A stretch of 64,000 nucleotides of DNA from Rhodobacterales bacterium HKCCE3408 (GCA_015689705.1 WVSN01000009.1:1-64000), one strand, 5' to 3'; counted from the first letter of the stretch, positions 51,182 to 60,607 are shown. Program-made: numbers and translations. The notes: a model not told the origin generated them from the sequence alone.

Positions 51182-52501
51182 ATGGAGCTCGCCGCCGGGC
51201 CGCTGACCCATCGCCGCATCCTGAAGATCGCCGTGCCGGTGGTGCTGTCGAACGCGACGGTGCCGATCCTGGGTGCGGTCGATACCGGCGTCGTCGGACA
51301 GCTCGGCGCGGCGGCGCCGATCGGCGCGGTCGGTGTCGGCGCCATCACGCTGTCGACGGTCTACTGGATCTTCGGCTTTCTGCGGATGGGCACGGCGGGG
51401 CTGGCCGCGCAGGCCATCGGCGCGCGCGACGAGGCGGAGGTCGCCGCGATCCTGACCCGCGTGCTGATGATCGCGGGCGCGGCCGGGATCACGCTCATCG
51501 CGCTGCAATCGGCGATTTTCTGGGCCGCCTTCCGGCTGGCCCCGGCGAGCGACGAGGTCGAGGGGCTGGCGCGCGCCTACATGGCCGTCCGGCTTTGGTC
51601 GGCGCCGGCGGCGATCGCGATGTACGGGATCGGCGGCTGGCTGGTGGCGCGCGAGAACACCGTCGGGCTGTTCGTCATGCAACTGGGTGCGAACGGGCTG
51701 AACATCGCCCTGTCGCTGTGGTTCGTCCTCGGGCTTGGCTGGGGCGTCGAGGGCGTGGCCCTGGCCACCGTCATCTCGGAATGGGTCGGGCTGTCGATCG
51801 GGCTGTGGCTGACGCGCGCGGCCTTCGCGGTGCCGGCCTGGCGCGACTGGGCGCGAGTCTTCGACGCCGCCCGCCTGCGGCACATGGCGATGGTCAACAC
51901 CGACATCCTGATCCGGTCGGTGATCCTGATGGCGGGGTTCACGAGCTTCATCTATCTCGGGGCCGATTACGGCGACCGGGTGCTGGCGGCGAACCAGATC
52001 CTGCTGCAGTTCCTCTATATCACCGCCTACGCGATGGACGGCTTCGCCTTCGCCGCCGAAGCGCTGATCGGGCAGGCCACGGGCGCGCGGTCGACCGGCC
52101 GGGTGCGGCGGGCGGCGGTAATGACGAGCGAATGGGGTTTCGGCACCTGCGCCGTCCTGTCGGCGGGCTTCGCGATCGGGGGCCCGTGGCTGATCGACGT
52201 GATGACCACGGCCGAGGGCGTGCGCGAGGTGGCGCGGGACTACCTGCCGTGGATGATCGCGGCGCCGGTGCTCGGTTGCGCGAGCTGGATGCTGGACGGT
52301 ATCTTCATCGGCGCGACGCGCAGCCGGGACATGCGCAACATGATGATCGTGTCGGGGATCTTCTATCTCGGCTGCCTTGTCCTGTTCCTGCCGCTGTTCG
52401 GCAATCACGGCCTGTGGGCGAGCCTGATCCTGTTTTTCGTCATGCGCGGCCTGACCCTCGGTGCGCGCTACCCGGCGCTGGAGCGCGCGGCGTCGGGCTG
52501 A
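51182..52501 (+). CDS. MATE-family transporter (DinF type)
   Basis: 439 aa, twelve hydrophobic segments. Starts ELAAGPLTHRRILKIAVPVV with the family block LGAVDTGVVGQLGAAAPIGA and a P-N-x-x-L-x-type second half (GYGDRVLAANQILLQFLYIT). DinF-like branch, linked elsewhere to oxidative-stress and drug tolerance. Translated with two acyl-CoA thioesterases, which hints at export of a released organic acid; this is inference. Confidence 0.88.
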   Translation: MELAAGPLTHRRILKIAVPVVLSNATVPILGAVDTGVVGQLGAAAPIGAVGVGAITLSTVYWIFGFLRMGTAGLAAQAIGARDEAEVAAILTRVLMIAGAAGITLIALQSAIFWAAFRLAPASDEVEGLARAYMAVRLWSAPAAIAMYGIGGWLVARENTVGLFVMQLGANGLNIALSLWFVLGLGWGVEGVALATVISEWVGLSIGLWLTRAAFAVPAWRDWARVFDAARLRHMAMVNTDILIRSVILMAGFTSFIYLGADYGDRVLAANQILLQFLYITAYAMDGFAFAAEALIGQATGARSTGRVRRAAVMTSEWGFGTCAVLSAGFAIGGPWLIDVMTTAEGVREVARDYLPWMIAAPVLGCASWMLDGIFIGATRSRDMRNMMIVSGIFYLGCLVLFLPLFGNHGLWASLILFFVMRGLTLGARYPALERAASG

Positions 52502-52502
52502 G

Positions 52503-52546
52503 GGACGCCTCCGGCGGGAGTATTTTCCGAAGCAAAGACGGGGCGG
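52503..52546 (-). repeat. GC-rich dispersed intergenic repeat, copy 2
   Basis: On the minus strand reads CGTCTTTGCTTCGGAAAATA, then CTCCCGCCGGAGGCG; compare 33655 onward. A looser relative is at 47068-47098 (CATCTTTCTCCAAATACTCG). It lies in the 52-nt convergent gap between the MATE and methyltransferase genes and may act as a terminator. Confidence 0.45.
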
Positions 52547-52553
52547 TCCGGTC

Positions 52554-53363
52554 TCAGGCGGTGGCCGTCACCACGTTGGAGACGTGGGGCACGGTCATCG
52601 AGGTGCCGTCGCAATGCGGTCCGAGCCCGTCGAGGAAGGCGTCGATGCAGGCGGTGCGGTCGGCCTCGGAGGCCTGTGACAGCCAGTTGCCGGTATGCAT
52701 GCCGCCCATCGCGCCGGCGGCGAAGGCGCGGGCGTCGGGGTGGTGGAGCGTCAGCGTGACCGACTGGACGGAGATTGCCGCGAACCCGGCCGCCTCGAAG
52801 GCCGCGCGAACGGCGTCGGCCCCGGGCCAGCCGCAGATCGCGCGGACGGCGTCGCCGGCGGAGGTGCCGACGAAGCGGTCGAGCGCGGCGCTTTGTGCGG
52901 CGAGGAGCGGGTTCAGGTCGATCGAGCGCTGGATGCAGGCCGCGATGCGGCCGCCGGGTTTCAGGACGCGGCGGGTTTCGGACAGGGCGGCGGCCCGGTC
53001 GGGAAAGAATTGCAGGGCCTGCTGGCAGAGAACGAGATCGAAGCTGTCGTCGTCGAAGGGCAGGGCGCCGGCATCGGCTTCGACCCAGTCGGCCTCGATG
53101 CCCACCGCCTCGGCCATGGCCCGAGCGACGGCGAGCATCCCGGCGCTGTGATCCGCGCCGGTGAGCGAGCCTGGGTTTTTCACGACGCCGGCCACTTCGC
53201 GGGTGACGGCCCCGGTGCCGCAGGCGAGGTCCAGAATGTCTTCGCCGTCTTTCGGACCGGCCCGCCGGATCAGTTCCTGCGCCCAGGGGCGGAAGATGAC
53301 CGGGACGAGCACGGAGTCGTAATTCTCCGCGAAGGTCGCGGGCTGTCTGTCGCTTTCGCCCAT
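52554..53363 (-). CDS. Class I SAM-dependent methyltransferase
   Basis: 269 aa from the ATG at 53363. SAM motif I EDILDLACGTGAVTREVAGV, motif II TGADHSAGMLAVARAMAEAV, FDDDSFDLVLCQQALQFFPD and the following ETRRVLKPGGRIAACIQRSI give a complete UbiE/COQ5-like arrangement. Substrate unknown; a quinone or small metabolite is typical for the shape. Single gene, 55 nt behind pyrD on the same strand. Confidence 0.88.
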   Translation of the reverse strand: MGESDRQPATFAENYDSVLVPVIFRPWAQELIRRAGPKDGEDILDLACGTGAVTREVAGVVKNPGSLTGADHSAGMLAVARAMAEAVGIEADWVEADAGALPFDDDSFDLVLCQQALQFFPDRAAALSETRRVLKPGGRIAACIQRSIDLNPLLAAQSAALDRFVGTSAGDAVRAICGWPGADAVRAAFEAAGFAAISVQSVTLTLHHPDARAFAAGAMGGMHTGNWLSQASEADRTACIDAFLDGLGPHCDGTSMTVPHVSNVVTATA

Positions 53364-53418
53364 GATGGTGTCCCCCCGTCGTCTCCCCGCGGGGAGTGTA
53401 TCACGAACGGGGTCGCGA

Positions 53419-54471
53419 TCAGAGCCAGCTTGCGCGATCGGTGCCGACGGCCTCGGCGACCGAGGTGAAGCCGGCCTCGGCGAGGCGGCGGTCGAGGCCT
53501 TCGGCGATCTGCGTGACGAGGCTGAGGCCGTGATAGACGAGGCCGGTATAGAGCTGGATGGCATGGGCGCCTGCGCGGATCTTGGCCCAGGCCTGGTCGG
53601 GCGAACCGATGCCGCCGACGCCGATGAGCGGCAGATCGGGGCCGGCCAGGTCCGACAGGGTGGCGAGCACGCGGGTCGAGCGGTCGAAGAGCGGCTGGCC
53701 GGAGAGGCCGCCGGTTTCGGTCGCATGGCGGCTGGTCAGGCCGGCGCGGTCGGTCGTGGTGTTGGTGGCGACGATGCCCGAGATGCCGGTCGCCTTCACC
53801 ACGGCGACGATGTCGGCGAGATCCTTCGCTTCGAGATCGGGGGCGATCTTGAGAAAGACCGGGATCGGACGGGCGAGGCTGGTGCGCGCCTCCATCACCC
53901 GGCCGAGCAGCGCCTCGAGCGCGGCCGGGCCCTGCAGGTCGCGCAGGCGCTCGGTATTGGGCGAGGAGACGTTGACGGTGGCGAAGTCGATATGCGCGCC
54001 GCAGCGGGCGAGGACGCGGGCGAAATCGCCGGCGCGGTCGGCGCTGTCCTTGTTCGCCCCGAGATTGAGGCCGACGGGCACGAGCCGGGGACGGGCGGCG
54101 AGACGGTCGGCGATGACCTCCATGCCGTCGTTGTTGAAGCCGAAGCGGTTGATCGCGGCTGCATCCTCGGCCAGCCGGAAGAGCCGCGGCTTCGCATTGC
54201 CGGCCTGCGGCAGCGGGGTCGCGGCGCCGGCCTCGAGAAAGCCGAAGCCGGCATGGGCCAGCCCGTCGAGCGCTTCGGCGTTCTTGTCGAAGCCGGCGGC
54301 GAGGCCGACAGGGTTCTTGAGCGCGATGCCGGCGAGATCGGTGGCGAGCCGGTCCGACGTCACCGGGCCGGGCCGCAGCGTCAGGCCCGTCCGCAGCGCC
54401 GCGATCGCGAGCCGGTGCGCGCGCTCGGGCTCCAGCCGCTGCATGACCGACAGGCCGAACCGCTCCCACAT
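53419..54471 (-). CDS. pyrD: Dihydroorotate dehydrogenase (quinone)
   Basis: 350 aa from the ATG at 54471 ([19 protein letters not shown]), which is the class 2 N-terminal helix for membrane attachment. [40 protein letters not shown] with the catalytic serine (class 2), [20 protein letters not shown] and [20 protein letters not shown] with the FMN phosphate site. Oxidises dihydroorotate in pyrimidine synthesis with quinone. 5 nt behind the DUF952 gene. Confidence 0.96.
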   Translation of the reverse strand: MWERFGLSVMQRLEPERAHRLAIAALRTGLTLRPGPVTSDRLATDLAGIALKNPVGLAAGFDKNAEALDGLAHAGFGFLEAGAATPLPQAGNAKPRLFRLAEDAAAINRFGFNNDGMEVIADRLAARPRLVPVGLNLGANKDSADRAGDFARVLARCGAHIDFATVNVSSPNTERLRDLQGPAALEALLGRVMEARTSLARPIPVFLKIAPDLEAKDLADIVAVVKATGISGIVATNTTTDRAGLTSRHATETGGLSGQPLFDRSTRVLATLSDLAGPDLPLIGVGGIGSPDQAWAKIRAGAHAIQLYTGLVYHGLSLVTQIAEGLDRRLAEAGFTSVAEAVGTDRASWL

Positions 54472-54476
54472 GGGTG

Positions 54477-54812
54477 TCAGAGCCCGCCGGGGAAGGCGTG
54501 GGTTTCGCCCTCGAAGGGCAGGGGCGCGTGCCAGATGACGTCCGCCAGCCGCAGCTTGCCGTAGAGATGCGGGAACATCTGGCCGCCGCGCGACGGCTCC
54601 CATTTCAGATCGGGGCCGAGGGCGTCTGCGTCGAGCGCGAGGAGCACCAGATCGGTTTCGCCGCGGAAATGGCGCAGGGCCGTTTCGCGCACCTGGTCGG
54701 CGGTCGAGAAATGCACGAAGCCGTCGGCGATATCGACGGGCGCGCCGTCGGTTTCGCCGGACGTCTGCAGATCGGCCCATTCACCGGCCCGGAGGATCTT
54801 GTAGATGCGCAT
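54477..54812 (-). CDS. DUF952 protein
   Basis: 111 aa. [60 protein letters not shown] and [20 protein letters not shown] are the DUF952 blocks, including the conserved H of FVHFS and HLYG. A small ADP-ribosyltransferase-like fold of unknown reaction. The pairing with pyrD recurs in related alphaproteobacteria. Confidence 0.88.
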   Translation of the reverse strand: MRIYKILRAGEWADLQTSGETDGAPVDIADGFVHFSTADQVRETALRHFRGETDLVLLALDADALGPDLKWEPSRGGQMFPHLYGKLRLADVIWHAPLPFEGETHAFPGGL

Positions 54813-54947
54813 GGCCGGGACGCATGACGCCCGGGCCGGCTTACGTCAAGTCACATCGGGCGCGACACATGGCCGATACCAATGCGCTTTACGCGGGCCG
54901 CGTGAGCCGCCAATCTGGCTCGGGTACAATCTCACGGGGAGAATTCC

Positions 54948-56543
54948 ATGTCTGCGAACCTGTTCCGCACCACGGCGATGGTTGCGGCCGTCGGCGTCGC
55001 CGCGCCGGCCATGGCCGATACGACTCTGACCATCCTGCATTTCAACGACTTCCACAGCCGGATCGAGCCGATCAACGCCTTCGATTCGACCTGCTCGGCC
55101 GAGGATGACGCGGCCGGCGAATGCTTCGGCGGCATCGCCCGCATGGCGACCGCGCTGAACGAGCTGCGCGCCGACGCAGTCAACCCGGTCGTGGTCGCCG
55201 CCGGCGACATCTTCCAGGGCTCGCTGATGTACACGACGTTCAAGGGCGACGTGGAAATCGAGATGATGAACGCCATCGGTCTCGACGTGCTGGCGCTGGG
55301 CAACCACGAATTCGACGATGGCCCCGCGAACCTGCACCGGACGCTGCAGATGGCCGAATTCCCGGTCATCTCGGGCAACCTCGACCTGAGCCAGTCGCCC
55401 GATCTGACCGACATGGACGTGGACGATTACGTGATCCTCGAGATCGGCGGCGCGCAGGTCGGGTTCATCGGATCGCTGACAACCGACACCGTCGAGATCG
55501 CGAGCCCCGGGCCGAACATCATCTTCCAGGACGAGATCGACGCCATGCAGGGCGACGTGGACGACCTGGCGGCGCAGGGCGTCGACATCATCATCGCGGT
55601 GACCCACAACGGTTACGTGCTGGACCAGGAGATCGCGGCCAGCGTCACCGGACTCGATGCCATCATCGGCGGGCACAGCAACACGCTGCTGGGCCAGATG
55701 GAAGGCGCGATGGGCCCCTATCCGACGATGGTCGCCAACCCGGACGGCGTGATGGTGCCGGTCGTGCAGGCCTATGCCTATTCCAAGTACGTGGGCGAGC
55801 TGGTCCTGAACTTCGACGATGAGGGCAACCTGGTCGAAGCCGGCGGCACGCCGGTCCTGCTGGACGCCGCCTTCGCGCCGGATCCGGACATCGCGGCGCG
55901 CGTCGCCGAGTTCGCCGAGCCGATCGCCGAGGAAATGGCGGTTGTCGTGGGCGAGAGCACCGGCCCGATCGAGGGCGACCGGTCGTTCTGCCGGGCGGTG
56001 GAATGCGAGATGGGCAACCTCGTGGCCGACGCCATGCTGGACCGCGTCCGCGACCAGGGCATCCAGATCGCGATCCAGAACGGCGGCGGTCTGCGCGCCT
56101 CGATCGACGAGGGCGAGGTCACGATGGGCGAGGTTCTGACGGTTCTGCCGTTCCAGAACACGCTGGCCACGTTCCAGCTGACCGGTGAAGGCGTCATCGA
56201 GGCGCTGGAGAACGGCGTCAGCCAGGTCGAGGAGGGTGCTGGCCGCTTCCCGCAGGTTGCGGGGCTGCGCTTCACCTGGGATCCGGCGGCCGAGCCCGGC
56301 AGCCGCATCGTCTCGGCCGAGGTCGACATGGACGGTGAATGGACCGCCATCGATCCGGCCGCGACCTACGGTGTCGTGTCGAACAACTACATGCGCGGCG
56401 GCGGCGACGGTTACGCCACCTTCACGCAGGCAGCCAACGCCTATGACTTCGGTCCGGGCCTCGAACAGGTGGTGGCCGACTACATTTCGGCAAATTCGCC
56501 ATACGAGCCCTATACCGACGGGCGGATCAGCGAAGCTGAATAA
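54948..56543 (+). CDS. Secreted 5'-nucleotidase / cyclic-nucleotide phosphodiesterase
   Basis: 531 aa. Signal peptide FRTTAMVAAVGVAAPAMA. Metallophosphatase domain with TLTILHFNDFHSRIEPINAF (D-x-H), AAGDIFQGSLMYTTF, ALGNHEFDDG (GNHE) and IIGGHSNTLL; C-terminal 5'-nucleotidase domain from about 330 with AIQNGGGLRASIDEGEVTMG, FQNTLATFQLTGEGVIEALE and SNNYMRGGGDGYATF. Releases phosphate from extracellular nucleotides. ATG preceded by GGGGAGAATTCC. It feeds nucleosides to the salvage operon at 33.8-38.3 kb, a functional link by inference. Confidence 0.93.
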   Translation: MSANLFRTTAMVAAVGVAAPAMADTTLTILHFNDFHSRIEPINAFDSTCSAEDDAAGECFGGIARMATALNELRADAVNPVVVAAGDIFQGSLMYTTFKGDVEIEMMNAIGLDVLALGNHEFDDGPANLHRTLQMAEFPVISGNLDLSQSPDLTDMDVDDYVILEIGGAQVGFIGSLTTDTVEIASPGPNIIFQDEIDAMQGDVDDLAAQGVDIIIAVTHNGYVLDQEIAASVTGLDAIIGGHSNTLLGQMEGAMGPYPTMVANPDGVMVPVVQAYAYSKYVGELVLNFDDEGNLVEAGGTPVLLDAAFAPDPDIAARVAEFAEPIAEEMAVVVGESTGPIEGDRSFCRAVECEMGNLVADAMLDRVRDQGIQIAIQNGGGLRASIDEGEVTMGEVLTVLPFQNTLATFQLTGEGVIEALENGVSQVEEGAGRFPQVAGLRFTWDPAAEPGSRIVSAEVDMDGEWTAIDPAATYGVVSNNYMRGGGDGYATFTQAANAYDFGPGLEQVVADYISANSPYEPYTDGRISEAE

Positions 56544-56565
56544 CGCTTCATAATCAAGCTGCTGA

Positions 56566-56597
56566 GGCCGGTGCGCATCCCGCGCGCCGGCCTTTTT
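56566..56597 (+). terminator. Rho-independent terminator of the nucleotidase gene
   Basis: GGCCGGTGCGC (56566-56576) and GCGCGCCGGCC (56582-56592), loop ATCCC, one T-G pair, followed by five Ts (56593-56597), 23 nt beyond the stop. Confidence 0.88.
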
Positions 56598-56709
56598 GCT
56601 GCTATGCAGCATTTGCAAGGCCGCTTTCGCCAAGCGTCAGTTGTGAATGCTGGTAGCGCTATCATATCAGAGCCGTGAAGGGGCAACGCTAACACGAGGA
56701 GACATCGAC

Positions 56710-56871
56710 ATGAGCATCGTCAGCACCCTCCGCGACGCAGCCCGCAAGCGCGCCGCCTACAACCGCACCGTGGCCGAAATCGAGGCCCTGCCGCTCGACG
56801 TGGCACTGGACCTCGGGATCTACCGCGAGGATGCCCGCCGGATCGCCCAGAGCGCCGTTTACGGCGCCTGA
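56710..56871 (+). CDS. DUF1127 small protein
   Basis: 53 aa from the ATG at 56710, preceded by GAGGAGACATCGAC. SIVSTLRDAARKRAAYNRTV and EIEALPLDVALDLGIYREDA match the DUF1127 signature (helix, then L-x-x-L-G-I-x-R-x-D-I). In other alphaproteobacteria such proteins influence small-RNA turnover, phosphate or stress responses. Single gene between two terminators. Confidence 0.88.
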   Translation: MSIVSTLRDAARKRAAYNRTVAEIEALPLDVALDLGIYREDARRIAQSAVYGA

Positions 56872-56924
56872 GCTTCGGCGACGGACATCGCGACCGGGGA
56901 TGTCCCGGATCGCCATACGACACC

Positions 56925-56955
56925 GAGGGGGCCCAACCGCCCCCTCTTCTGTTTT
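56925..56955 (+). terminator. Rho-independent terminator of the DUF1127 gene
   Basis: GAGGGGG (56925-56931) and CCCCCTC (56940-56946), extendable by one C-G pair, then a pyrimidine-rich TTCTGTTTT tail. Confidence 0.75.
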
Positions 56956-56982
56956 CCGGGGGGGCGCACTAGGCTTCGCGCC

Positions 56983-57642
56983 ATGTGCGGCCGCCTGACC
57001 ATGACCCACCCGACCGACGCGATGGCGCGGCTCTTCGAGGCCGTGCCGTCGAACGACCTGCCCGACGGGCCGCGCTACAACGTCTGCCCGACGCAGACGC
57101 TGGCCGTGGTTACGGCGGACGCGGGCACGCGGCGGCTGCGGCCGATGCGCTGGGGCTTCCTGCCGGTCTGGTACAAGACGCCGCGCGACGGGCCGCTGCT
57201 GATCAACGCGCGGGCCGAGACCATCGCCGAGAAGAACGCCTTCCGCGCCGCGGTGCGGGACCGGCGCTGCCTGATCCCGGCGACGGGCTTCTACGAATGG
57301 ACCAAGGATGCCGACGGCAACCGCCTGCCGTGGTATTTCGAGCCCGCGGACGGGTCCGTGCTGGTGTTCGCCGGCATCTGGCAGGACTGGGAGCGGGACG
57401 GCGAGTCCTACACGACCTGCGCCATCGTCACGACCGGCGCGGGCGAGCGGATGTCGGAGATTCACCATCGCGAGCCGGTGCGGATCGCGCCGGACGACTG
57501 GGCGTTGTGGCTGGGCGAAGGCGAGGGGAAGGCCGCGCCCCTCATGAAAGCGGCGCCGGACGAATATTATCGCCGGCACCGCGTGGACCCGAAGGTCAAT
57601 TCCAATCGTGCCGAGGGGCCCGAGCTGGTCGAGCCCCTCTGA
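56983..57642 (+). CDS. YedK/HMCES-type abasic-site DNA-crosslink protein
   Basis: 219 aa. Catalytic Cys2 directly after the start Met (MCGRLTMTHPTDAM), INARAETIAEK with the conserved Asn, PATGFYEWTKDA with the Glu, and MSEIHHREPV with the His: the full SRAP active site. Binds abasic sites in ssDNA through a thiazolidine link and shields them. Length is normal. Independent gene behind a terminator. Confidence 0.93.
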   Translation: MCGRLTMTHPTDAMARLFEAVPSNDLPDGPRYNVCPTQTLAVVTADAGTRRLRPMRWGFLPVWYKTPRDGPLLINARAETIAEKNAFRAAVRDRRCLIPATGFYEWTKDADGNRLPWYFEPADGSVLVFAGIWQDWERDGESYTTCAIVTTGAGERMSEIHHREPVRIAPDDWALWLGEGEGKAAPLMKAAPDEYYRRHRVDPKVNSNRAEGPELVEPL

Positions 57643-57648
57643 GCGCCG

Positions 57649-58536
57649 TTATTCCGTGACCGGAATGAGGATCTCCTCGGTCACCGGTTCGCCGGTGCCG
57701 TCGAGCGCCAGTTCCTCTTCGCGAACCGGCTCGCCCAGACGGTCGTTCAGCCGGTCGCGCAGCACTTCGCGCGCCTCGTCGGTCAGTTCGTGGACCGGGT
57801 TGGTCACGCCGTCGAGCGCGTCGTTCTCGGCCTGAAGCGCCTCGTCATAGGCGTCCTGGGCTTCGCCGGCTTCCGTGGTGGCCGTCTCGACCTCGCCCTC
57901 GAGGCGGTCGATCTCGTCGAGATAGTCGCCGTAATCGGCGAGTTGCCCGGTGAGGATGTCCGCTTCGTCCTGAAGCTGCATGTACTCGGTGGAGGTCGGG
58001 TCGAGACCCGCCTGCGCCGTCTCGATCTCGCCGAGACGGGTGGTCGCGGCATCCGGGTCGAAGCCGGCAAGGTCGCCATTTTCCATCAGGTAGGTGTCGA
58101 GCGCTTCCTGGGCCAGGCGGGCGTTTTCGAGCGCGATGTCGAGATCTTCCTGCGCGAAGCCGGTCTCGCCCATCAGCTCGTGCACTTCGCGCAGGCGGCC
58201 GATCATCGAGTTGTCGGAGGCGTTGGCGAAGGCCTGCGGCGAGGCGTGGGAGGCGTTCGCGCCGCCGAGGGCCCGCGCGATGATGCCGTTGCCGTTGCCA
58301 TGTCCGTTGCCCCGGCCCGGACGGTCGTCGCGGTCGCGGCCGCCGGCACTGGCGTGATCGGGCGGGCCGCCGCGTTCGGAATTGCCGTTTCCGCCGTTTC
58401 CATTGCCATTGCCGTTCCCGCCGCGGTCGGCGAAGGCGGCATCGGTCGAGACCGCGGTGATCGCGGTCGTGGTGGCCAGCATGGGCAGCGCCGCAAGGGC
58501 CATTGCGGCAACGCGAATCGATAGTCTTTGCGACAT
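57649..58536 (-). CDS. Secreted Asn/Gly-rich coiled-coil protein, unknown
   Basis: 295 aa from the ATG at 58536 (MSQRLSIRVAAMALAALPML). Signal peptide 1-36 ending AFA. Residues about 38-85 are a low-complexity Gly/Asn stretch (RGGNGNGNGNGGNGN and later GRGNGHGNGNG). The rest is mostly helical and acidic with heptad-like segments (SMIGRLREVHELMGETGF, EDLDIALENARLAQEALDTY, TQAGL-type repeats), so a coiled coil is likely. A GN-rich spacer and long helix suggest a surface or matrix protein. No family known to me. Confidence 0.72.
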   Translation of the reverse strand: MSQRLSIRVAAMALAALPMLATTTAITAVSTDAAFADRGGNGNGNGNGGNGNSERGGPPDHASAGGRDRDDRPGRGNGHGNGNGIIARALGGANASHASPQAFANASDNSMIGRLREVHELMGETGFAQEDLDIALENARLAQEALDTYLMENGDLAGFDPDAATTRLGEIETAQAGLDPTSTEYMQLQDEADILTGQLADYGDYLDEIDRLEGEVETATTEAGEAQDAYDEALQAENDALDGVTNPVHELTDEAREVLRDRLNDRLGEPVREEELALDGTGEPVTEEILIPVTE

Positions 58537-58682
58537 GAATTCTTTCTCCGGTGGATTTTGGGGGGATCCGATGTGCCGATAAGACACCAAAGAGATGTGT
58601 CTTAACTAGGGAAAAGTCTGCCCGGAAATCGCCACATTCCGGTTTCCGGCGCGATTCCGCCAAGCAGAGAGGCCTAAAAAGG

Positions 58683-58715
58683 AGAAAGCCCGCCATCGGG
58701 GGATGACGGGCTTTC
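58683..58715 (-). terminator. Terminator of the small secreted protein gene
   Basis: AAAGCCCGCCATC (58685-58697) and GATGACGGGCTTT (58702-58714) pair over 13 positions with one mismatch; on the minus strand a CTCCTTTTTA tail follows. 34 nt beyond the stop at 58749. Confidence 0.8.
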
Positions 58716-58748
58716 GGTTGCCTTCGGCAGTGCCTTCAGGCTCTGGGG

Positions 58749-59117
58749 TTATTCCGTGTCGATCATCTCGGCCAGCATCTCGTCGGTCATAGGCTCGAGG
58801 CCGACCGACGCCATCTGCACCGTGTTCTGCGCCACGAGCGTCGCCTCGTAGGCGGCGGCTGCGGCTTCGGAGGCGCGGAGAAGCGCCTCGATCTCTGCAT
58901 CGCCCGCACCGGCCGCGATCGCGTCCTGGTGGAGCTGGTAGGCAATCTGCCAGCCGGCGAACAGCATCGTGGCCGCGCCGGAGTCTTCCGTGATGTCGGC
59001 CATGACGGTGGCATCGACCGAGTTCTCGAAAATCACCGCGTCGCTATCGGCGTCCTGCGCCGTGGCGGCCGTGGCGACCAGAAGGGCGGCGATGGTGCCG
59101 CAGATCGTCGTACGCAT
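58749..59117 (-). CDS. Small secreted protein, unknown
   Basis: 122 aa. Signal peptide MRTTICGTIAALLVATAATA with cleavage before QDAD. The mature part is acidic and helical (AGDAEIEALLRASEAAAAAY) without cysteines. No family. Own terminator behind it, so a single gene. Lies between two other exported-protein genes. Confidence 0.65.
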   Translation of the reverse strand: MRTTICGTIAALLVATAATAQDADSDAVIFENSVDATVMADITEDSGAATMLFAGWQIAYQLHQDAIAAGAGDAEIEALLRASEAAAAAYEATLVAQNTVQMASVGLEPMTDEMLAEMIDTE

Positions 59118-59360
59118 AGGCTTGCTCCCCTCGTCGCAAGGTCATCTGGGAACAAGCTGCCGGTGGTTTCGGGCGAAACTGGGGCGCGACCGGGACAAGA
59201 TTGCGCTTATTGCATCCCTGGGCCGAGCATCCTCCAGGCGGGCGGGGTTATCATGTTTTGAACCAAATTGCGCCCAACTGGCACCCACACGCGCGGCAAC
59301 CCTGCTAGGGTGACAGCAGATGGCGGCCGCTGACCCGACCCGCCAACGGAGAGACCGTAC

Positions 59361-60569
59361 ATGACCTTCGCCCGGATCACGCCCCGCCTCGCTTTCGCGC
59401 TCGGCCTGCTGGCCGCGCCGGCGGTGGCGCAGGACTACACGCTGACGCCGGCCTTCGGCGAAATCGCGATCACGACCGGCTTCATGCCCGACCCGGCCTG
59501 GGTCGGCGTTCTGGCCGGCGGCGACATCGTGCCCGAGAAGATCGAGGCCGCGGATGGCGAGCCCTGCGTCGGCTACATCGCCGACGCGCCGGATTTCCGG
59601 GTGCATTACACGGCGGGGGACGAGTTCCCGTTCAGCCTGTTCGTCGAAAGCGAGGCCGACACGGTGCTGGTGGTCAACGCGCCGGACGGATCCTGGCATT
59701 GCAACGACGATACCAACGGGCTTGACCCGGCGATCACCTTCGAGGATCCGCAATCGGGCCAGTACGATATCTGGGTCGGCACCTACGCCCCCTTTCAGGG
59801 CGACAACTTTCCCTGGGCGCGGCTGTCGATCACCGAGCTTCAACCGTTTGCCGGCACGCTCGAGCGCACCTTCTTCGGCGAGGACGACCGCGTGATCGCC
59901 GATAGCGGCGAGGGGCCGTGGCGCATGATCGGCCTGGTCGAGATGCGGAACGGCTTCTGCACCGGCACGCTGATCGGGCCGAGGACGGTCCTGACCGCGG
60001 GGCATTGCGTCGCCGAGCTTGGCACCCCGATCAACCTGCCCGTCACGTTTTCAGCCGGCTATGCCGAGGGCGCGTTCGCCGCGAGAACGCAGATCACAGG
60101 CTATCACGTGCCGCCGGGCTGGCAGCAATCCGAGGCAGAGGGGACGGATTTCGCTTTCCTGTTCCTGGCCGAACCGATCGGCGAGCAGATCGGCTGGATG
60201 GAAGTCGGGCCGCTGAGCGATGACGAGGTCAGCGACATCGTATCGGGCGCCGGGCCCGCCGTCATGCAGGGCGGCTACAGCCGCGACCAGCACGAGGTGC
60301 TGACGGTCAACCTGCACTGCCCGATCCTCGGGATCCTGCCGCAGAACCGGGTCAGCCACCAGTGTGACACGCTGCAGGGCGATTCCGGCTCGCCGCTGTT
60401 CATCGAAAGCGACGATGGTTTCCGCATCATCGGCGTCGAGAGCCACACGCTGTTCCAGCCCGAGGCGGAATGGGATCTGAACGTGGCGATGTATGCCGAA
60501 GGCGTCGCGGCGGAGTTCGCGACGTTGTCCAACGACGGCGCCGGAATGTCGTCGCGCCCGACGAAGTAA
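59361..60569 (+). CDS. Secreted trypsin-like serine protease
   Basis: 402 aa. Signal peptide FARITPRLAFALGLLAAPAV. Residues about 75-150 resemble a pre-peptidase C-terminal (PPC) beta-domain placed at the N-terminus (SLFVESEADTVLVVNAPDG, QYDIWVGTY). The S1 protease domain follows with the triad H215 in VLTAGHC, D263 in GTDFAFLFL, and S342 in QGDSGSPLF. C320-C335 and other cysteines could form disulfides. Trypsin-like specificity cannot be read with certainty. Single gene upstream of a stem-loop. Confidence 0.9.
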   Translation: MTFARITPRLAFALGLLAAPAVAQDYTLTPAFGEIAITTGFMPDPAWVGVLAGGDIVPEKIEAADGEPCVGYIADAPDFRVHYTAGDEFPFSLFVESEADTVLVVNAPDGSWHCNDDTNGLDPAITFEDPQSGQYDIWVGTYAPFQGDNFPWARLSITELQPFAGTLERTFFGEDDRVIADSGEGPWRMIGLVEMRNGFCTGTLIGPRTVLTAGHCVAELGTPINLPVTFSAGYAEGAFAARTQITGYHVPPGWQQSEAEGTDFAFLFLAEPIGEQIGWMEVGPLSDDEVSDIVSGAGPAVMQGGYSRDQHEVLTVNLHCPILGILPQNRVSHQCDTLQGDSGSPLFIESDDGFRIIGVESHTLFQPEAEWDLNVAMYAEGVAAEFATLSNDGAGMSSRPTK

Positions 60570-60576
60570 TCACGGG

Positions 60577-60597
60577 ACCGGGGGCCGCGCCCCCGGT
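60577..60597. terminator. Convergent stem-loop
   Basis: ACCGGGGGC (60577-60585) and GCCCCCGGT (60589-60597) form a perfect 9-bp stem with loop CGC between the convergent protease and thiolase genes. No T tract. Confidence 0.4.
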
Positions 60598-60607
60598 CGT
60601 CCCGGTT

